Counted from the stretch's first letter, positions 1 to 7,554 are shown. The stretch is DNA of 11,693 nt from Spirochaeta sp. (GCA_020201015.1 JAIVHN010000197.1:1-11693); one strand, 5' to 3'. Program-made: numbers and translations. The notes: a model not told the origin generated them from the sequence alone.

Positions 1-842
1 CTCTTCTACGTGACTCGGCACTCATTCTCCTATCTTTCGCCGCACTAACACTAGTTGCAGCTTTGGGCCTTTATCTCCACAGTGCAGCGCCTCAGACCGA
101 ACCACAAGCGGAGTCTGAGTCAAGTCTGCCGAAAACCTCCGCAGATGAACCCGAGCAGTCTGCCGATAAACCCGACCATTACAGTGAAGCCTTTGAAAAT
201 GACCTGGATCTTTATCTTGACGACGAGGATTATCTTGACTTTGATTTTCAAATTGACGAGGAACTTGCTCAGTCCCAAGAAGAGACTAACGCTCCCGATC
301 AGGGGCCGGATCAGAGTCCCGATCAGCAGAAAGACAAACTACTACGTCGGCTTAGCTCGGAAATGGAGAGGAGCACCTTCAACGAAGAGGACCTTGTTCT
401 GGCCTTAGTACGTTCCACGCCTGCTGAGTCCAAACACCCATCCGACACGGAGTCGCAGCGACGTGTTAACAAGTCACGCTTGCTGGACCGGCTTTACTCG
501 TTTATTGCGTTAGAGCATACCTTTAAAGAGCTAACCTTCACTGTGGATGAGAATATTATCGCAGTTATTGAACCAAACAACGATCTCGACGGTGGTATCC
601 GGCGTATGGAGAATCTCATGCGCAAGGCAGAGGCACGCGCCGTAGCGGAAGGCAGCAACCTTCATGCAGGCTTGAGTGCGCGCGCCGGGCGGTTAACCGA
701 GTCACCCCGACTCTTCAAAGAAGCCTATACCGCTCTCAGGCGTGCTGAGCACACCAAGACACGTCTTATGGGCTTTCGTCCTGACCCTGATCTCTACCGA
801 CGTTTTGTTGCCGGTGAAACCGCAGGCGTCGAGGCCTCATAG
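1..842 (+). CDS. Membrane-anchored protein with degenerate GGDEF-like domain (5' end missing)
   Basis: The frame is open from the left edge (first full codon at position 3), so the true start lies outside the window; about 279 codons are visible. The first residues form one hydrophobic segment (LILLSFAALTLVAALGLYL), a likely membrane anchor. About 100 polar, very acidic residues follow, including a DLYLDDEDYLDFDF stretch and three PDQ triplets. The last ~120 residues resemble the C-terminal half of a GGDEF domain: a strand like DENIIAVIEP, a helix, GLSARAG where active enzymes have SIGVA, then EAYTALRRAEHTKTRLMGF where they have ADxALYxAKxxGRN. The GGDEF signature itself is absent (TVDEN is near its place), so diguanylate cyclase activity is not expected. 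The fold call is by eye. A cytoplasmic sensory or scaffolding role is only an inference. Its TAG stop overlaps the stop of the convergent gene. Confidence 0.7.
   Translation, partial: LLRDSALILLSFAALTLVAALGLYLHSAAPQTEPQAESESSLPKTSADEPEQSADKPDHYSEAFENDLDLYLDDEDYLDFDFQIDEELAQSQEETNAPDQGPDQSPDQQKDKLLRRLSSEMERSTFNEEDLVLALVRSTPAESKHPSDTESQRRVNKSRLLDRLYSFIALEHTFKELTFTVDENIIAVIEPNNDLDGGIRRMENLMRKAEARAVAEGSNLHAGLSARAGRLTESPRLFKEAYTALRRAEHTKTRLMGFRPDPDLYRRFVAGETAGVEAS
294..326 (+). repeat. PDQ tandem codon repeat
   Basis: Three consecutive PDQ triplets are encoded at 294-326 (PDQ-G-PDQ-S-PDQ), from a 12-bp period of roughly CCNGATCAGNGN. The repeat lies in the acidic linker between the membrane anchor and the folded domain. 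It looks like a small slippage-type expansion in disordered sequence, with no sign of separate function. Confidence 0.6.
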
Positions 843-2402
843 GCTGGCAGCATCTACACCTTTGAAACGCCTGCGCCGAATAATTCGCACCGCGCCGAAA
901 AGTAGAACCGCAACTGGTATAGCGACAATATTCACCCATTGAGCTAAATTGACTACGGCCGCACGCACATTGGAACTTGCAATTCCGGTAAGCCGCAGAT
1001 CCCGTGAACTGCGCCCAAGCAACGCCAACAGATCTTCTTCGCTAGCAAGCCAATGACCAGCAGCAGTCAGAAACCGTAGGTTTCTCATTGGATCCTCGCC
1101 TAGCTCCAGGAAGTCACTAAAGGTGTATCCCCCGCCCACCAATAACAACCTTCCCCTCTCGGTAGTCAGCTCGGCAGTTGCGCCCGGTGCTGGCGGAAAT
1201 CGCCCTGAGAGTGTCATGACCACGCCTATGCGGTCACCCCCCTCACGCCAGACACGATCATAGATGTCGTCGCCAAGCGCCGGGTTCGTGGCAAAGGGAC
1301 TGTCCATGACACGGCCCTCGTACGAGGTAGTATACAGTTGGGTCAGGTTCAGTTCAGATGGAGCATCGCCGACAGGCTCTATACGACTTGGCCAAAACAG
1401 ATCAAGACCGGTCACCGCTTCGGTAAGGGCATGACCGGGTGCGGCATTGCGCGACAGCAACTCTATCCAGTGGGGATAGCTAACAAAGCTCTCCGGGTTG
1501 CCACCCGCGCCAGCTAAGGGTACCAGCATATGGTAGCGGTCCACCACCAGTTCGCGCGAAACTCGCACTCCATAGCGCTCAAGCAGTAAATCAAGGTCCG
1601 ACCGATTGAGCTCACGCGCAGACAGCTCATCATCCAACTGCACATGTACTCCCTCGACACTCAACATTACCCCACCCCCGGCCGCGAGGAAGTCTTCAAT
1701 TTGCAGCACCGTCACGGTGCGTAGATCCTTGTTGCCAAACAGGAAAAGCATGTCGGCAGTCAGTGGCAATTCGTCCCCCTGTTCAAGTAGACGCACCGTA
1801 AAACGCTCGGACAGTCGTAACAATGCATTTTGATAGGCAGAGCGCAGTTCAAGCTCGTCATTGCCGCTCATAACAACGATCTCGGGAGTGCGCTCCGCTA
1901 CCATCTCGTCCCATGAGGAGATCAACTCGTACTCAAACTCCTCTGAATCAAGCACAAAGGGCAAGACCCTGCGAGACTCATCAGCAGCCTGAACAACCAC
2001 ACCAGAGAAAACTGATATAAGGCTCTGACTCTCGCTGTCATTATCAGTGAGTTGCTGCGGTTGTAGCCCGAGCTCCAAGGCCGTATCTCGATGTTCCGGC
2101 TCACTTGCATCGAGCACACGCAACTCTACTAATGGCGATGTAGCTGCAAACTCCTCAAGATACTCGCGGATGCGCTCGGGTTCAGCACTATACGATTCAA
2201 GGCGTGGACTCAAGAAATAGCTTATGCTCACCGGCTCATCAAGGTCCAACAAACGCTCGCGAGCAGGCGGTGAAATCGTATAGAGCTGTCCGGTTGTGAG
2301 ATCGATACGGCCACGTACCTGAGAGCCCAGAGTACCCACCGCAATGAAAGCCAGCGGAAGAACTGCAAAATACAGTAGTTTATAACGGCTCAGCTTACGC
2401 AT
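837..2402 (-). CDS. GldG-family ABC transporter auxiliary protein
   Basis: The 521-residue protein has an N-terminal membrane helix (about residues 8-26), a large extracytoplasmic region and a C-terminal helix (about 485-508) followed by a basic RRRR tail. After the first helix it reads DLTTGQLYTISPPARERL, then VSISYFLSPRL, the usual opening of the GldG/ABC_transp_aux family (PF09822). These proteins partner an ABC-2 ATPase and permease; in Bacteroidetes the set is linked to gliding, elsewhere the substrate is unknown. I chose ATG at 2402 because GGAG lies 8 nt upstream; the alternative GTG at 2411 overlaps that Shine-Dalgarno site. The ATG comes one base after the permease stop, so translation is probably coupled. 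The TGA stop overlaps the stop of the convergent gene. Confidence 0.85.
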   Translation of the reverse strand: MRKLSRYKLLYFAVLPLAFIAVGTLGSQVRGRIDLTTGQLYTISPPARERLLDLDEPVSISYFLSPRLESYSAEPERIREYLEEFAATSPLVELRVLDASEPEHRDTALELGLQPQQLTDNDSESQSLISVFSGVVVQAADESRRVLPFVLDSEEFEYELISSWDEMVAERTPEIVVMSGNDELELRSAYQNALLRLSERFTVRLLEQGDELPLTADMLFLFGNKDLRTVTVLQIEDFLAAGGGVMLSVEGVHVQLDDELSARELNRSDLDLLLERYGVRVSRELVVDRYHMLVPLAGAGGNPESFVSYPHWIELLSRNAAPGHALTEAVTGLDLFWPSRIEPVGDAPSELNLTQLYTTSYEGRVMDSPFATNPALGDDIYDRVWREGGDRIGVVMTLSGRFPPAPGATAELTTERGRLLLVGGGYTFSDFLELGEDPMRNLRFLTAAGHWLASEEDLLALLGRSSRDLRLTGIASSNVRAAVVNLAQWVNIVAIPVAVLLFGAVRIIRRRRFKGVDAASL

Positions 2403-2403
2403 A

Positions 2404-3126
2404 TTACGCACTCCGCCGCGCTTCTAAAACCAAAGAGGTCAGGTAGAGAGATAGAGCAGTGAGCCACAGGTAATACCACAACGCGCGAATATCCAGTACA
2501 CCACGTATAAACCCATCGAAATGAGTGTCCAGTGAAATATACCCAAAGATCCCCGTTATCGGCGCAGGCAGAGAAACCACGACAGCAAGACGACCAATGA
2601 GAGTCATCACTAAGAGAAGCCCGGCCGCTCCGATGAAAGCCGTGCTTTGATTCGTGCACCACACCGAAACAAAAAGACCCAAAGCAACTGCCGTCCCGGA
2701 CAGCAGAACCGTACCGATATACTCTGTTGCTATCTGACCACTATCAAATTCTCCAAGCGGAATAAGCAAGAAAACAACCGGCAGGGTGAGAAGTACCATA
2801 CTGAGCACAACCACCATAGTACCAAGATACTTTGCAATCACGAGCTCTACACTGCGGAGTGGTAGCGTCAGCAAAAGCTCGGATGTGCCACGTCTGTACT
2901 CCTCTGCCCAACCCTTCATGGTAAGTGCCGGAATAACGATGACCAAGAGCAGTGGCATAGCGGCAAAATACCCACGTAGACTGGCGGTGTCGCGCGCAAG
3001 AAAACCGTATATAAGGAAAAACCAAAGCGAGGCTGCGCTCAAGAATAGCGCTGCTGCAAGATACACAAAAGGACTCGAGAAATGAATGCGCAGTTCTTTT
3101 TTGGTCAGAGCAAGTACGCGTCTCAT
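2404..3126 (-). CDS. ABC-2 type transporter permease (GldF-like)
   Basis: The 240-residue integral membrane protein has about six hydrophobic segments: near residues 19-42, 55-72, 90-120, 130-152, 158-182 and 212-232. The N-terminus, MRRVLALTKKELRIHFSSP, and the loop GWAEEYRRGTSELLLTLP after the second segment are typical of ABC-2 permeases of the GldF kind, where the E-x-x-x-GTxExLLtxP stretch is conserved. I place the start at ATG 3126: a GAGGA site lies 9 nt upstream and the codon overlaps, as ATGA, the relic stop of the ATPase gene. The frame stays open further upstream to 3168, but that part matches nothing in the family. Its stop is one base before the GldG-like start. It should form the membrane channel of the exporter; the substrate is unknown. 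Confidence 0.88.
   Translation of the reverse strand: MRRVLALTKKELRIHFSSPFVYLAAALFLSAASLWFFLIYGFLARDTASLRGYFAAMPLLLVIVIPALTMKGWAEEYRRGTSELLLTLPLRSVELVIAKYLGTMVVVLSMVLLTLPVVFLLIPLGEFDSGQIATEYIGTVLLSGTAVALGLFVSVWCTNQSTAFIGAAGLLLVMTLIGRLAVVVSLPAPITGIFGYISLDTHFDGFIRGVLDIRALWYYLWLTALSLYLTSLVLEARRSA
2411..2414 (-). promoter_or_regulatory. Ribosome binding site deciding the GldG-like start
   Basis: GGAG on the minus strand lies 8 nt before ATG at 2402, inside the last codons of the permease gene. Its position favours ATG 2402 over the in-frame GTG at 2411, which overlaps it. Confidence 0.6.
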
Positions 3127-3973
3127 GGCTGCCCGTCCTCTGATGTAAGAACCCGAAAGACCTCGCAATTCCCGGTGTTGCTCTTAGCGCGGCAAGCACA
3201 TTGTCATCACATGCTGGCTCAAAGGCGGCCCGAACGAGCTCACCCATATCTGCCGATTGTTCATGCCGCAATGTGGCTATATCACCCCGGCCAACCACCC
3301 GACCGTTATGCAGTATCACGGCATCACTACACACCGCCTCGATCTCGCTCAGTACATGGCTCGAGACTATTACCGTGGCATCATGTCCAAGTTGCCGAAT
3401 GAACTCCCGCATTTCATGAGTCTGATTTGGATCAAGCGCGGAGGTAGGTTCGTCAAGCACGAGAACCTTTGGGGCCCCTACGAGTGCCGCTCCAACTGCG
3501 ACACGCTGCTTGTAACCCCGAGAAAGACTGCCAATAGTACGTTGTTTGACCGCGGTAATCCCAACCCTCTCCATTACCGAATCAAGCTGTTCTTGAAAGC
3601 CTTGTTCTCTGAGAACTTTTCGTAGCACGTGCTTTCTGGCCAGCGGCTTCCCACGCGCTAGCGACCCGCGAACCGACAACACAAACTCCAGCAGCTCATA
3701 CGGCGTTAGTTCAGGATACAGCGGGGCGTTTTCGGGAACGTACCCAATCCTTGCCCGCGCCTGGGTAGGGTGATCAACCATATCTATCCCATCGATACGA
3801 ACCGCCCCGGCATCTGGATATAGGTATCCAGTTAAGAGTCGCATAAGAGTGGTTTTGCCAGCCCCGTTTGGACCAAGGAGCCCGGTAACTTGCTGAGGGC
3901 CTAAGAAAAAGCTCACATCGTCAACGGCCTTTAGCTTGCCGTAACTCTTATAAAGGTTTTGTACATCAATCAT
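3123..3973 (-). CDS. ABC transporter ATP-binding protein (GldA-like) with frameshifted, shortened C-terminus
   Basis: Residues 1-225 form a complete ABC ATPase: Walker A GPNGAGKTT (34-42), Q-loop-region PEN (80-82), signature LSRGYKQRV (150-158), Walker B with LVLDEPTSALDP (171-182) and switch His206 in SSHVLSE. Residues about 245-269 start the usual C-terminal extension (DUF4162-like), ending at RATPGI. From about 3166 the original frame turns into unrelated sequence and would run through the permease gene to 2744. In a second frame, from 3164, the bases encode EVFRVLTSEDGQP and then TGA at 3125-3123, which is the classic family ending (LEEVFxxLT) and overlaps the permease ATG as ATGA. About 45 residues that normally lie between these parts are missing, and the frame changes. 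This is either a real deletion or an assembly error. The ATPase core is intact, so partial function is possible. The start ATG is 3 nt after the rnz stop. Confidence 0.8.
3136..3140 (-). promoter_or_regulatory. Ribosome binding site for the permease
   Basis: GAGGA on the minus strand lies 9 nt before ATG at 3126. It supports the shorter permease start and gives the permease its own initiation signal even though the upstream ATPase frame is disturbed. Confidence 0.6.
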
Positions 3974-3976
3974 AAC

Positions 3977-4912
3977 TTACTCTACGTAAGGTATCGTAAG
4001 AATCATGCGATCTCTGGTAAGAAAGGTTTCTGGAAAAATACTCTGGGCTTCTTTCAGAAGAACTTTTAATTGGCGGTCGGTGTATCGGGGTGAGTAGTGA
4101 ATGAGTCCAACCCTGCGCACCTGGGCTTCTTTAGCAAGTCGGGCCGCGTCCGATGCGGTCATATGCCGTTTTTTGTCGGCAGATTCCCTAAACTCGTCAT
4201 GGAACATTCCTTCGCAAATTAACAAGTCCGAGTCATTTACTTCCGCAGCGATACTTGGGAGGTACTGGCTGTCCGTCACGTACGAGACCTTTCGACCCGA
4301 GCGGCTTGCACCAAGTACCTGTGCAGGATGCACCTCTTGTCCGTCGGCCAGTTCAACAGTTTCACCGCGTTGTAACTGCCCCCAGCCTGGTCCCCGCGGA
4401 ACCTTTAGTGCGGCCGCCGCCTCCGGTGAAAAAACCCCCGGACGCGAATCTTCTTGCAGCACATAGCCCACACAGACCTTCGTGTGTCGTAGCGGGATAG
4501 CGCGAACGCTAAACCCATCTCCCGAGTATACCGTTTGCACAACAGATGGGTCTTCAATCTCCTGTACAACGATATCGTAATTAATGTACATCTCCAGCAC
4601 GCGTCGGGCAGTATCTACATACTCCTTTATCCGTGGCGGTCCAATTATATAGAGCGGTTCGCTCCTTTCGACCTGCGAAGAGAGCATGAGCATTCCGGGT
4701 AGACCGGTTACATGGTCGGCATGCGTGTGTGAGATAAAAATTGCATTAATTTTTTTCCATTTGAGATTCAACGCCCGCAATGACACCTGGGTGCCTTCTC
4801 CGGCGTCAAAAAGAAAAAGGTCACCCTCGCGTCGCAACAACATTGAGGTGAGATGACGTCCCGGGAGTGGCATCATACCGCCGCACCCGAGAATAAAGGC
4901 TTCCATGTTCAT
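3977..4912 (-). CDS. rnz: Ribonuclease Z (tRNA 3' processing endonuclease)
   Basis: The 311-residue protein has the metallo-beta-lactamase fold of RNase Z, which cuts tRNA precursors after the discriminator base in the cytoplasm. The zinc-binding motif SHTHADH is at 61-67, with further ligands at His143 (RHTKVCVGY), Asp214 (YVTDSQ) and His272 (IHYSPRY). GEGTQ (38-42) and the FIL-GCGG opening are typical, and RHMTASDAA (249-257) supplies the conserved His250. The GPGWGQLQRGETV segment (174-186) matches the loop before the second metal-binding half. Length is normal for the short bacterial form. No strong Shine-Dalgarno precedes ATG 4912; a second in-frame ATG at 4906 is possible. It starts 12 nt after the fabV stop, so it probably depends on the fabV transcript. 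Confidence 0.95.
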   Translation of the reverse strand: MNMEAFILGCGGMMPLPGRHLTSMLLRREGDLFLFDAGEGTQVSLRALNLKWKKINAIFISHTHADHVTGLPGMLMLSSQVERSEPLYIIGPPRIKEYVDTARRVLEMYINYDIVVQEIEDPSVVQTVYSGDGFSVRAIPLRHTKVCVGYVLQEDSRPGVFSPEAAAALKVPRGPGWGQLQRGETVELADGQEVHPAQVLGASRSGRKVSYVTDSQYLPSIAAEVNDSDLLICEGMFHDEFRESADKKRHMTASDAARLAKEAQVRRVGLIHYSPRYTDRQLKVLLKEAQSIFPETFLTRDRMILTIPYVE

Positions 4913-4924
4913 ACAATAGTCTAA

Positions 4925-6094
4925 CTAAATCTCTACATCGGCATCGTAGTCGACATTATCAAAACCAAAACCGTGAATGTTCAAGAACGTCTTTTTATAT
5001 CCGGTTGTATCCGCAAGTTCGTCAACGTTGTCGGAGGTCACAAGATCCCAACGGCGCGTAACCTCTTTTTGCACGTCTTCCCGCATCTCCCAGTCGTCCA
5101 GGCGAATGCGGCCTTGTTCATCCAGCGGTATTTCCTCGCCAGCACACAGGCGATCGGCAAGCAAGCGGTACATCTGCTCGATGCACTCCTCGTGTAAACC
5201 CTTCTCTTGCATAACTTTAAATAGAAGCGCAAAATACAGAGGCACAACTGGAATTACGGCGCTTGCACGACTCACGACGGCCTTGTTAACCGAGACATAA
5301 GCCGAGCCCCCGACAGCCTCCTTAAGACGAGTATCGAGGGTGTAGGCGGTAGCTTCAAGGTGATCCTTTGCCGCACCAATTGTCCCTTCACGATATACCG
5401 GCTTTGTAAGCTCGGGCCCGATGTAGGAATATGCAATAGTCTGGGCGCCCGGCGCCAGTGCTTCAGCCTCAATGAGTTTATTGATCCAGATTTCCCAGTC
5501 GTCGCCACCCATAACGCGTACGGTAGATTCCACCTCGTCTTTCGTTGCTGGCTCAATTTTCACGGTAGTAATTTCAGAATTAAGTGGATCAATGCTTTTA
5601 GATACAAAAGAATTAGCAAGCGGTTTAAGTGCGCTACGATACTGCTCCTGGGTATCAGGATCGGTTCGCACACCTGAGGCAAGGCTGTACACCACTAAGT
5701 CGACCTGACCAAGTTCCGCCTTTAGCTGTTTAACGGTTGCCGCTTTCATTTCGTGAGAGAAAGCATCTCCATACAAAGATATGCTCTTCCGACCGGCTTC
5801 CTCAGCGAAGCCATCAAATGCGTGCGTGCTATACCAACCAACAGTGCCGGTACGTTTTCCCACCGGGCCACGCTCGTATGAAATGCCGATGGTATCGGCA
5901 TCTGAACCAAAGCCAAAGGCTATACGAGTAGCAAGGCCATATCCGCCAGACGAACCTATGATCAGCACCCGCTTAGGCCCGTCGACTTTAGGTTGAGCCT
6001 TGACGTACTCTATTTGACGCCGCACAAACTCCTTGCATCCAACAGGATGAGCGTTCATACATATGTTGTTCCGAACCATTGGTTTAACGATCAT
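4925..6094 (-). CDS. fabV: Trans-2-enoyl-CoA / enoyl-ACP reductase, FabV (TER) family
   Basis: The enzyme reduces the 2,3 double bond of trans-2-enoyl thioesters with NADH. FabV is the long-form, triclosan-insensitive alternative to FabI; in Treponema the homologue acts as crotonyl-CoA reductase (TER). The 389-residue length fits (usually ~390-400). Residue 1 onward, MIVKPMVRNNIC, is the family opening. The Rossmann dinucleotide loop is around IIGSSGGYGLA (45-55). The YxxxxxxxxK active-site pair is Tyr234/Lys243 (VYREGTIGAAK), preceded by AYSYIGPE. SVNKAVVSRASAVIPVVPLY (268-287) and the C-terminal GYKKTFLxxxGF block (the region of a family Tyr at the substrate site) are also present. Start ATG 6094 has GGAAGG 9 nt upstream. 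It is the first gene of the minus cluster. Sequence alone does not separate a fatty-acid synthesis role from a butyryl-CoA fermentation role. Confidence 0.95.
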   Translation of the reverse strand: MIVKPMVRNNICMNAHPVGCKEFVRRQIEYVKAQPKVDGPKRVLIIGSSGGYGLATRIAFGFGSDADTIGISYERGPVGKRTGTVGWYSTHAFDGFAEEAGRKSISLYGDAFSHEMKAATVKQLKAELGQVDLVVYSLASGVRTDPDTQEQYRSALKPLANSFVSKSIDPLNSEITTVKIEPATKDEVESTVRVMGGDDWEIWINKLIEAEALAPGAQTIAYSYIGPELTKPVYREGTIGAAKDHLEATAYTLDTRLKEAVGGSAYVSVNKAVVSRASAVIPVVPLYFALLFKVMQEKGLHEECIEQMYRLLADRLCAGEEIPLDEQGRIRLDDWEMREDVQKEVTRRWDLVTSDNVDELADTTGYKKTFLNIHGFGFDNVDYDADVEI

Positions 6095-6178
6095 TTTTGC
6101 TTACCTTCCAAGTAGAAAATTACTTAAGGATACAGGCTACCCTAAGCGGCCGAAAAAGGCAACAACACTACTTAGAGC

Positions 6179-6207
6179 TTGACCACTGCCGCTCGTCACT
6201 ATACGAT
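6179..6207 (+). promoter_or_regulatory. Candidate sigma-70 promoter for the hisD-like cluster
   Basis: TTGACC (6179-6184) and TACGAT (6202-6207) are separated by 17 nt and match the -35 and -10 consensus at 5/6 and 4/6 positions. Transcription would begin near 6213-6215, about 30 nt before ATG 6244, leaving room for the strong ribosome binding site. This is consensus matching by eye only. Confidence 0.4.
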
Positions 6208-6232
6208 CAATTATTAACCATTGGCACCGCTT

Positions 6233-6237
6233 GGAGG
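6233..6237 (+). promoter_or_regulatory. Ribosome binding site deciding the hisD-like start
   Basis: GGAGG lies 6 nt before ATG 6244. It argues against the upstream in-frame start at 6097, whose 49 extra codons would lie across the promoter region and match nothing in the family. Confidence 0.75.
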
Positions 6238-6243
6238 ATTACG

Positions 6244-7554
6244 ATGCAAATTGCAATGCGCCGCTGGAATGAAATCTCCGATGAGGATCGCTCACGGCTT
6301 TTGGCCAGGTCGGAACAAGATATCAATGCGGTTATGCCGCAGATACAAGAGCTGATAGACATGGTGCGCACAGAGGGCGATCAAGCCTTACTTCGTCTCA
6401 CCGAACGTTTTGACAAGGCTGATCTCTCTAAGCTTGGACTCCGCGTGAGTGAAGCTGAGTTTCAAGCCGCAGAGGCCCATCTCCCGGAAGAGGTGAAGGA
6501 AGCTCTCCGCTACGCGGTTGAGAACGTGCGGCGTTATCATGAACCGCAACACAGTTCCTGTATGTCGATGCAGGAGATCCGGCCCGGTATTATCGGGGGT
6601 GAGCGGTTTACGCCAATAGACTCGGTGGGACTCTACGTACCGGGTGGACGCGGCAGTTTTCCTTCGATGTTGTATATGCTGGCAGTCCCGGCTAATATTG
6701 CCGGGGTACCGCGCATAGTTGTTGTAACCCCTCCTCTCCCGGACGGTACCGTTGATCCGGCCTCACTCTACGCCGCGCGCCTGTGTGGCGTCGACGAGGT
6801 GTATCGAGTGGGTGGTGCACAGGCTATTGCCGCCCTGGCGTTTGGCACAGAGACCATTCCAAAGGTACTAAAAATGGAAGGTCCGGGGAGCATGTACGTT
6901 ACCGCAGCCAAGCGCTTGCTAACGGGTAACATCGACATCGGGATGCCAGCCGGACCTTCGGAGTCCATTGTATTGGCAGATGCGGAGGCCGATCCATGGA
7001 AGGTGGCATTAGATCTTCTCATTGAGGCCGAGCACGGTTCCGACAGTTCGGCCCTACTGGTGACTCACAGTACGGCATTAGCAGAGGCAGTTGCAGCTCT
7101 CGTTCCCGACATGGTAGCCGACGCACCAGAGCCAAGACGGACCTTTTTAACTGATGTACTCACCGGTTATGGCGGTATCCTTATTTCCGAAGACCTCCAA
7201 GAGTCTGCGGATATCGTTAACCAATTCGCGCCGGAGCATCTGCAGATTCAGACTCGAGATCCGTTCCAGACGCTCAGTCTCATCCGTAATGCGTCGGAAA
7301 TTCTGCTTGGCGAACATGCCGCCTTCTCGCTTGCTAACTACGCAGCAGGTGCTAACGCGGTACTGCCGACCGGCGGCAATGCGCGCACCTACTCGCCTGT
7401 CTCGGTACACAACTTCCAAAAGATGTCCTCGGTGGTCTACATCTCGGAGGAAGCACAAAAGGCCATGCAGAAACACGTTGTAAAATTGGCCGACCATGAG
7501 GGATTTTACACCCATGCTGCAGCTTTACGACGACGCAATGAGTCGCTCACCTAA
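6244..7554 (+). CDS. hisD: Histidinol dehydrogenase family protein (HisD-like, atypical active site)
   Basis: The 436 residues align along the whole HisD family, zinc- and NAD-dependent dehydrogenases that oxidise an alcohol through an aldehyde to an acid. Clear family blocks are GLYVPGG (129-135), GGAQAIAALAFGTE (190-203), GPGSMYVTAAKR (213-224), MPAGPSES (234-241), AEHGSDS (262-268), FAPEHLQIQT (328-337) and HEGFYTHAAA (418-427). Against E. coli HisD numbering recalled from memory, the catalytic Glu326/His327 pair is kept as Glu331/His332, and Glu414 and His419 as Glu419 and His424. However Gln259 is Glu261, Asp360 is Asn365 and His367 is Ala372. Those are zinc or substrate positions, so histidinol may not be the substrate. 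No other his gene is in the window. Start ATG 6244 follows a strong GGAGG. It is first in the plus cluster, 11 nt before folC. Confidence 0.85.
   Translation: MQIAMRRWNEISDEDRSRLLARSEQDINAVMPQIQELIDMVRTEGDQALLRLTERFDKADLSKLGLRVSEAEFQAAEAHLPEEVKEALRYAVENVRRYHEPQHSSCMSMQEIRPGIIGGERFTPIDSVGLYVPGGRGSFPSMLYMLAVPANIAGVPRIVVVTPPLPDGTVDPASLYAARLCGVDEVYRVGGAQAIAALAFGTETIPKVLKMEGPGSMYVTAAKRLLTGNIDIGMPAGPSESIVLADAEADPWKVALDLLIEAEHGSDSSALLVTHSTALAEAVAALVPDMVADAPEPRRTFLTDVLTGYGGILISEDLQESADIVNQFAPEHLQIQTRDPFQTLSLIRNASEILLGEHAAFSLANYAAGANAVLPTGGNARTYSPVSVHNFQKMSSVVYISEEAQKAMQKHVVKLADHEGFYTHAAALRRRNESLT

Larger units (their letters stand above)
6095..6243. other. Divergent intergenic region, fabV / hisD-like
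   Basis: This 149-bp spacer lies between the two divergent clusters and is the only non-coding stretch of any size, so both clusters are presumably transcribed from it. On the plus strand there is one reasonable promoter (6179-6207). On the minus strand I see only a weak candidate (TTGCCT, 17 nt, TAGCCT). An imperfect inverted repeat, CTTAAGG at 6123-6129 and CCCTAAG at 6140-6146, lies close to fabV and could be an operator or nothing. The region is by chance open in the hisD frame. Confidence 0.6.

Noticed and set aside
55..408. 117-codon frame overlapping the GGDEF-like gene
   Set aside because: It overlaps a longer frame with convincing anchor and domain structure; its basic, Arg/Pro-rich composition is typical of a shifted reading of acidic codons.
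2744..3122. C-terminal extension of the ABC ATPase frame through the permease gene
   Set aside because: The sequence after residue ~270 shows no family features and lies out of frame over a clearly real permease; it results from the frameshift near 3166.
3127..3168. Longer permease start upstream of ATG 3126
   Set aside because: The extra 14 residues do not resemble the family and overlap the relic ATPase end; ATG 3126 has a good GAGGA site and the ATGA junction.
3160..3180. Programmed -1 ribosomal frameshift joining the two ATPase frames
   Set aside because: No proper XXXYYYZ slippery heptamer is present at the junction (GGGAATT only partly fits), and a shift would still leave the C-terminal domain about 45 residues short.
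6097..6243. Longer N-terminus for the HisD-like protein
   Set aside because: The 49 extra codons match nothing in the family, cover the candidate promoter, and a strong GGAGG precedes ATG 6244.
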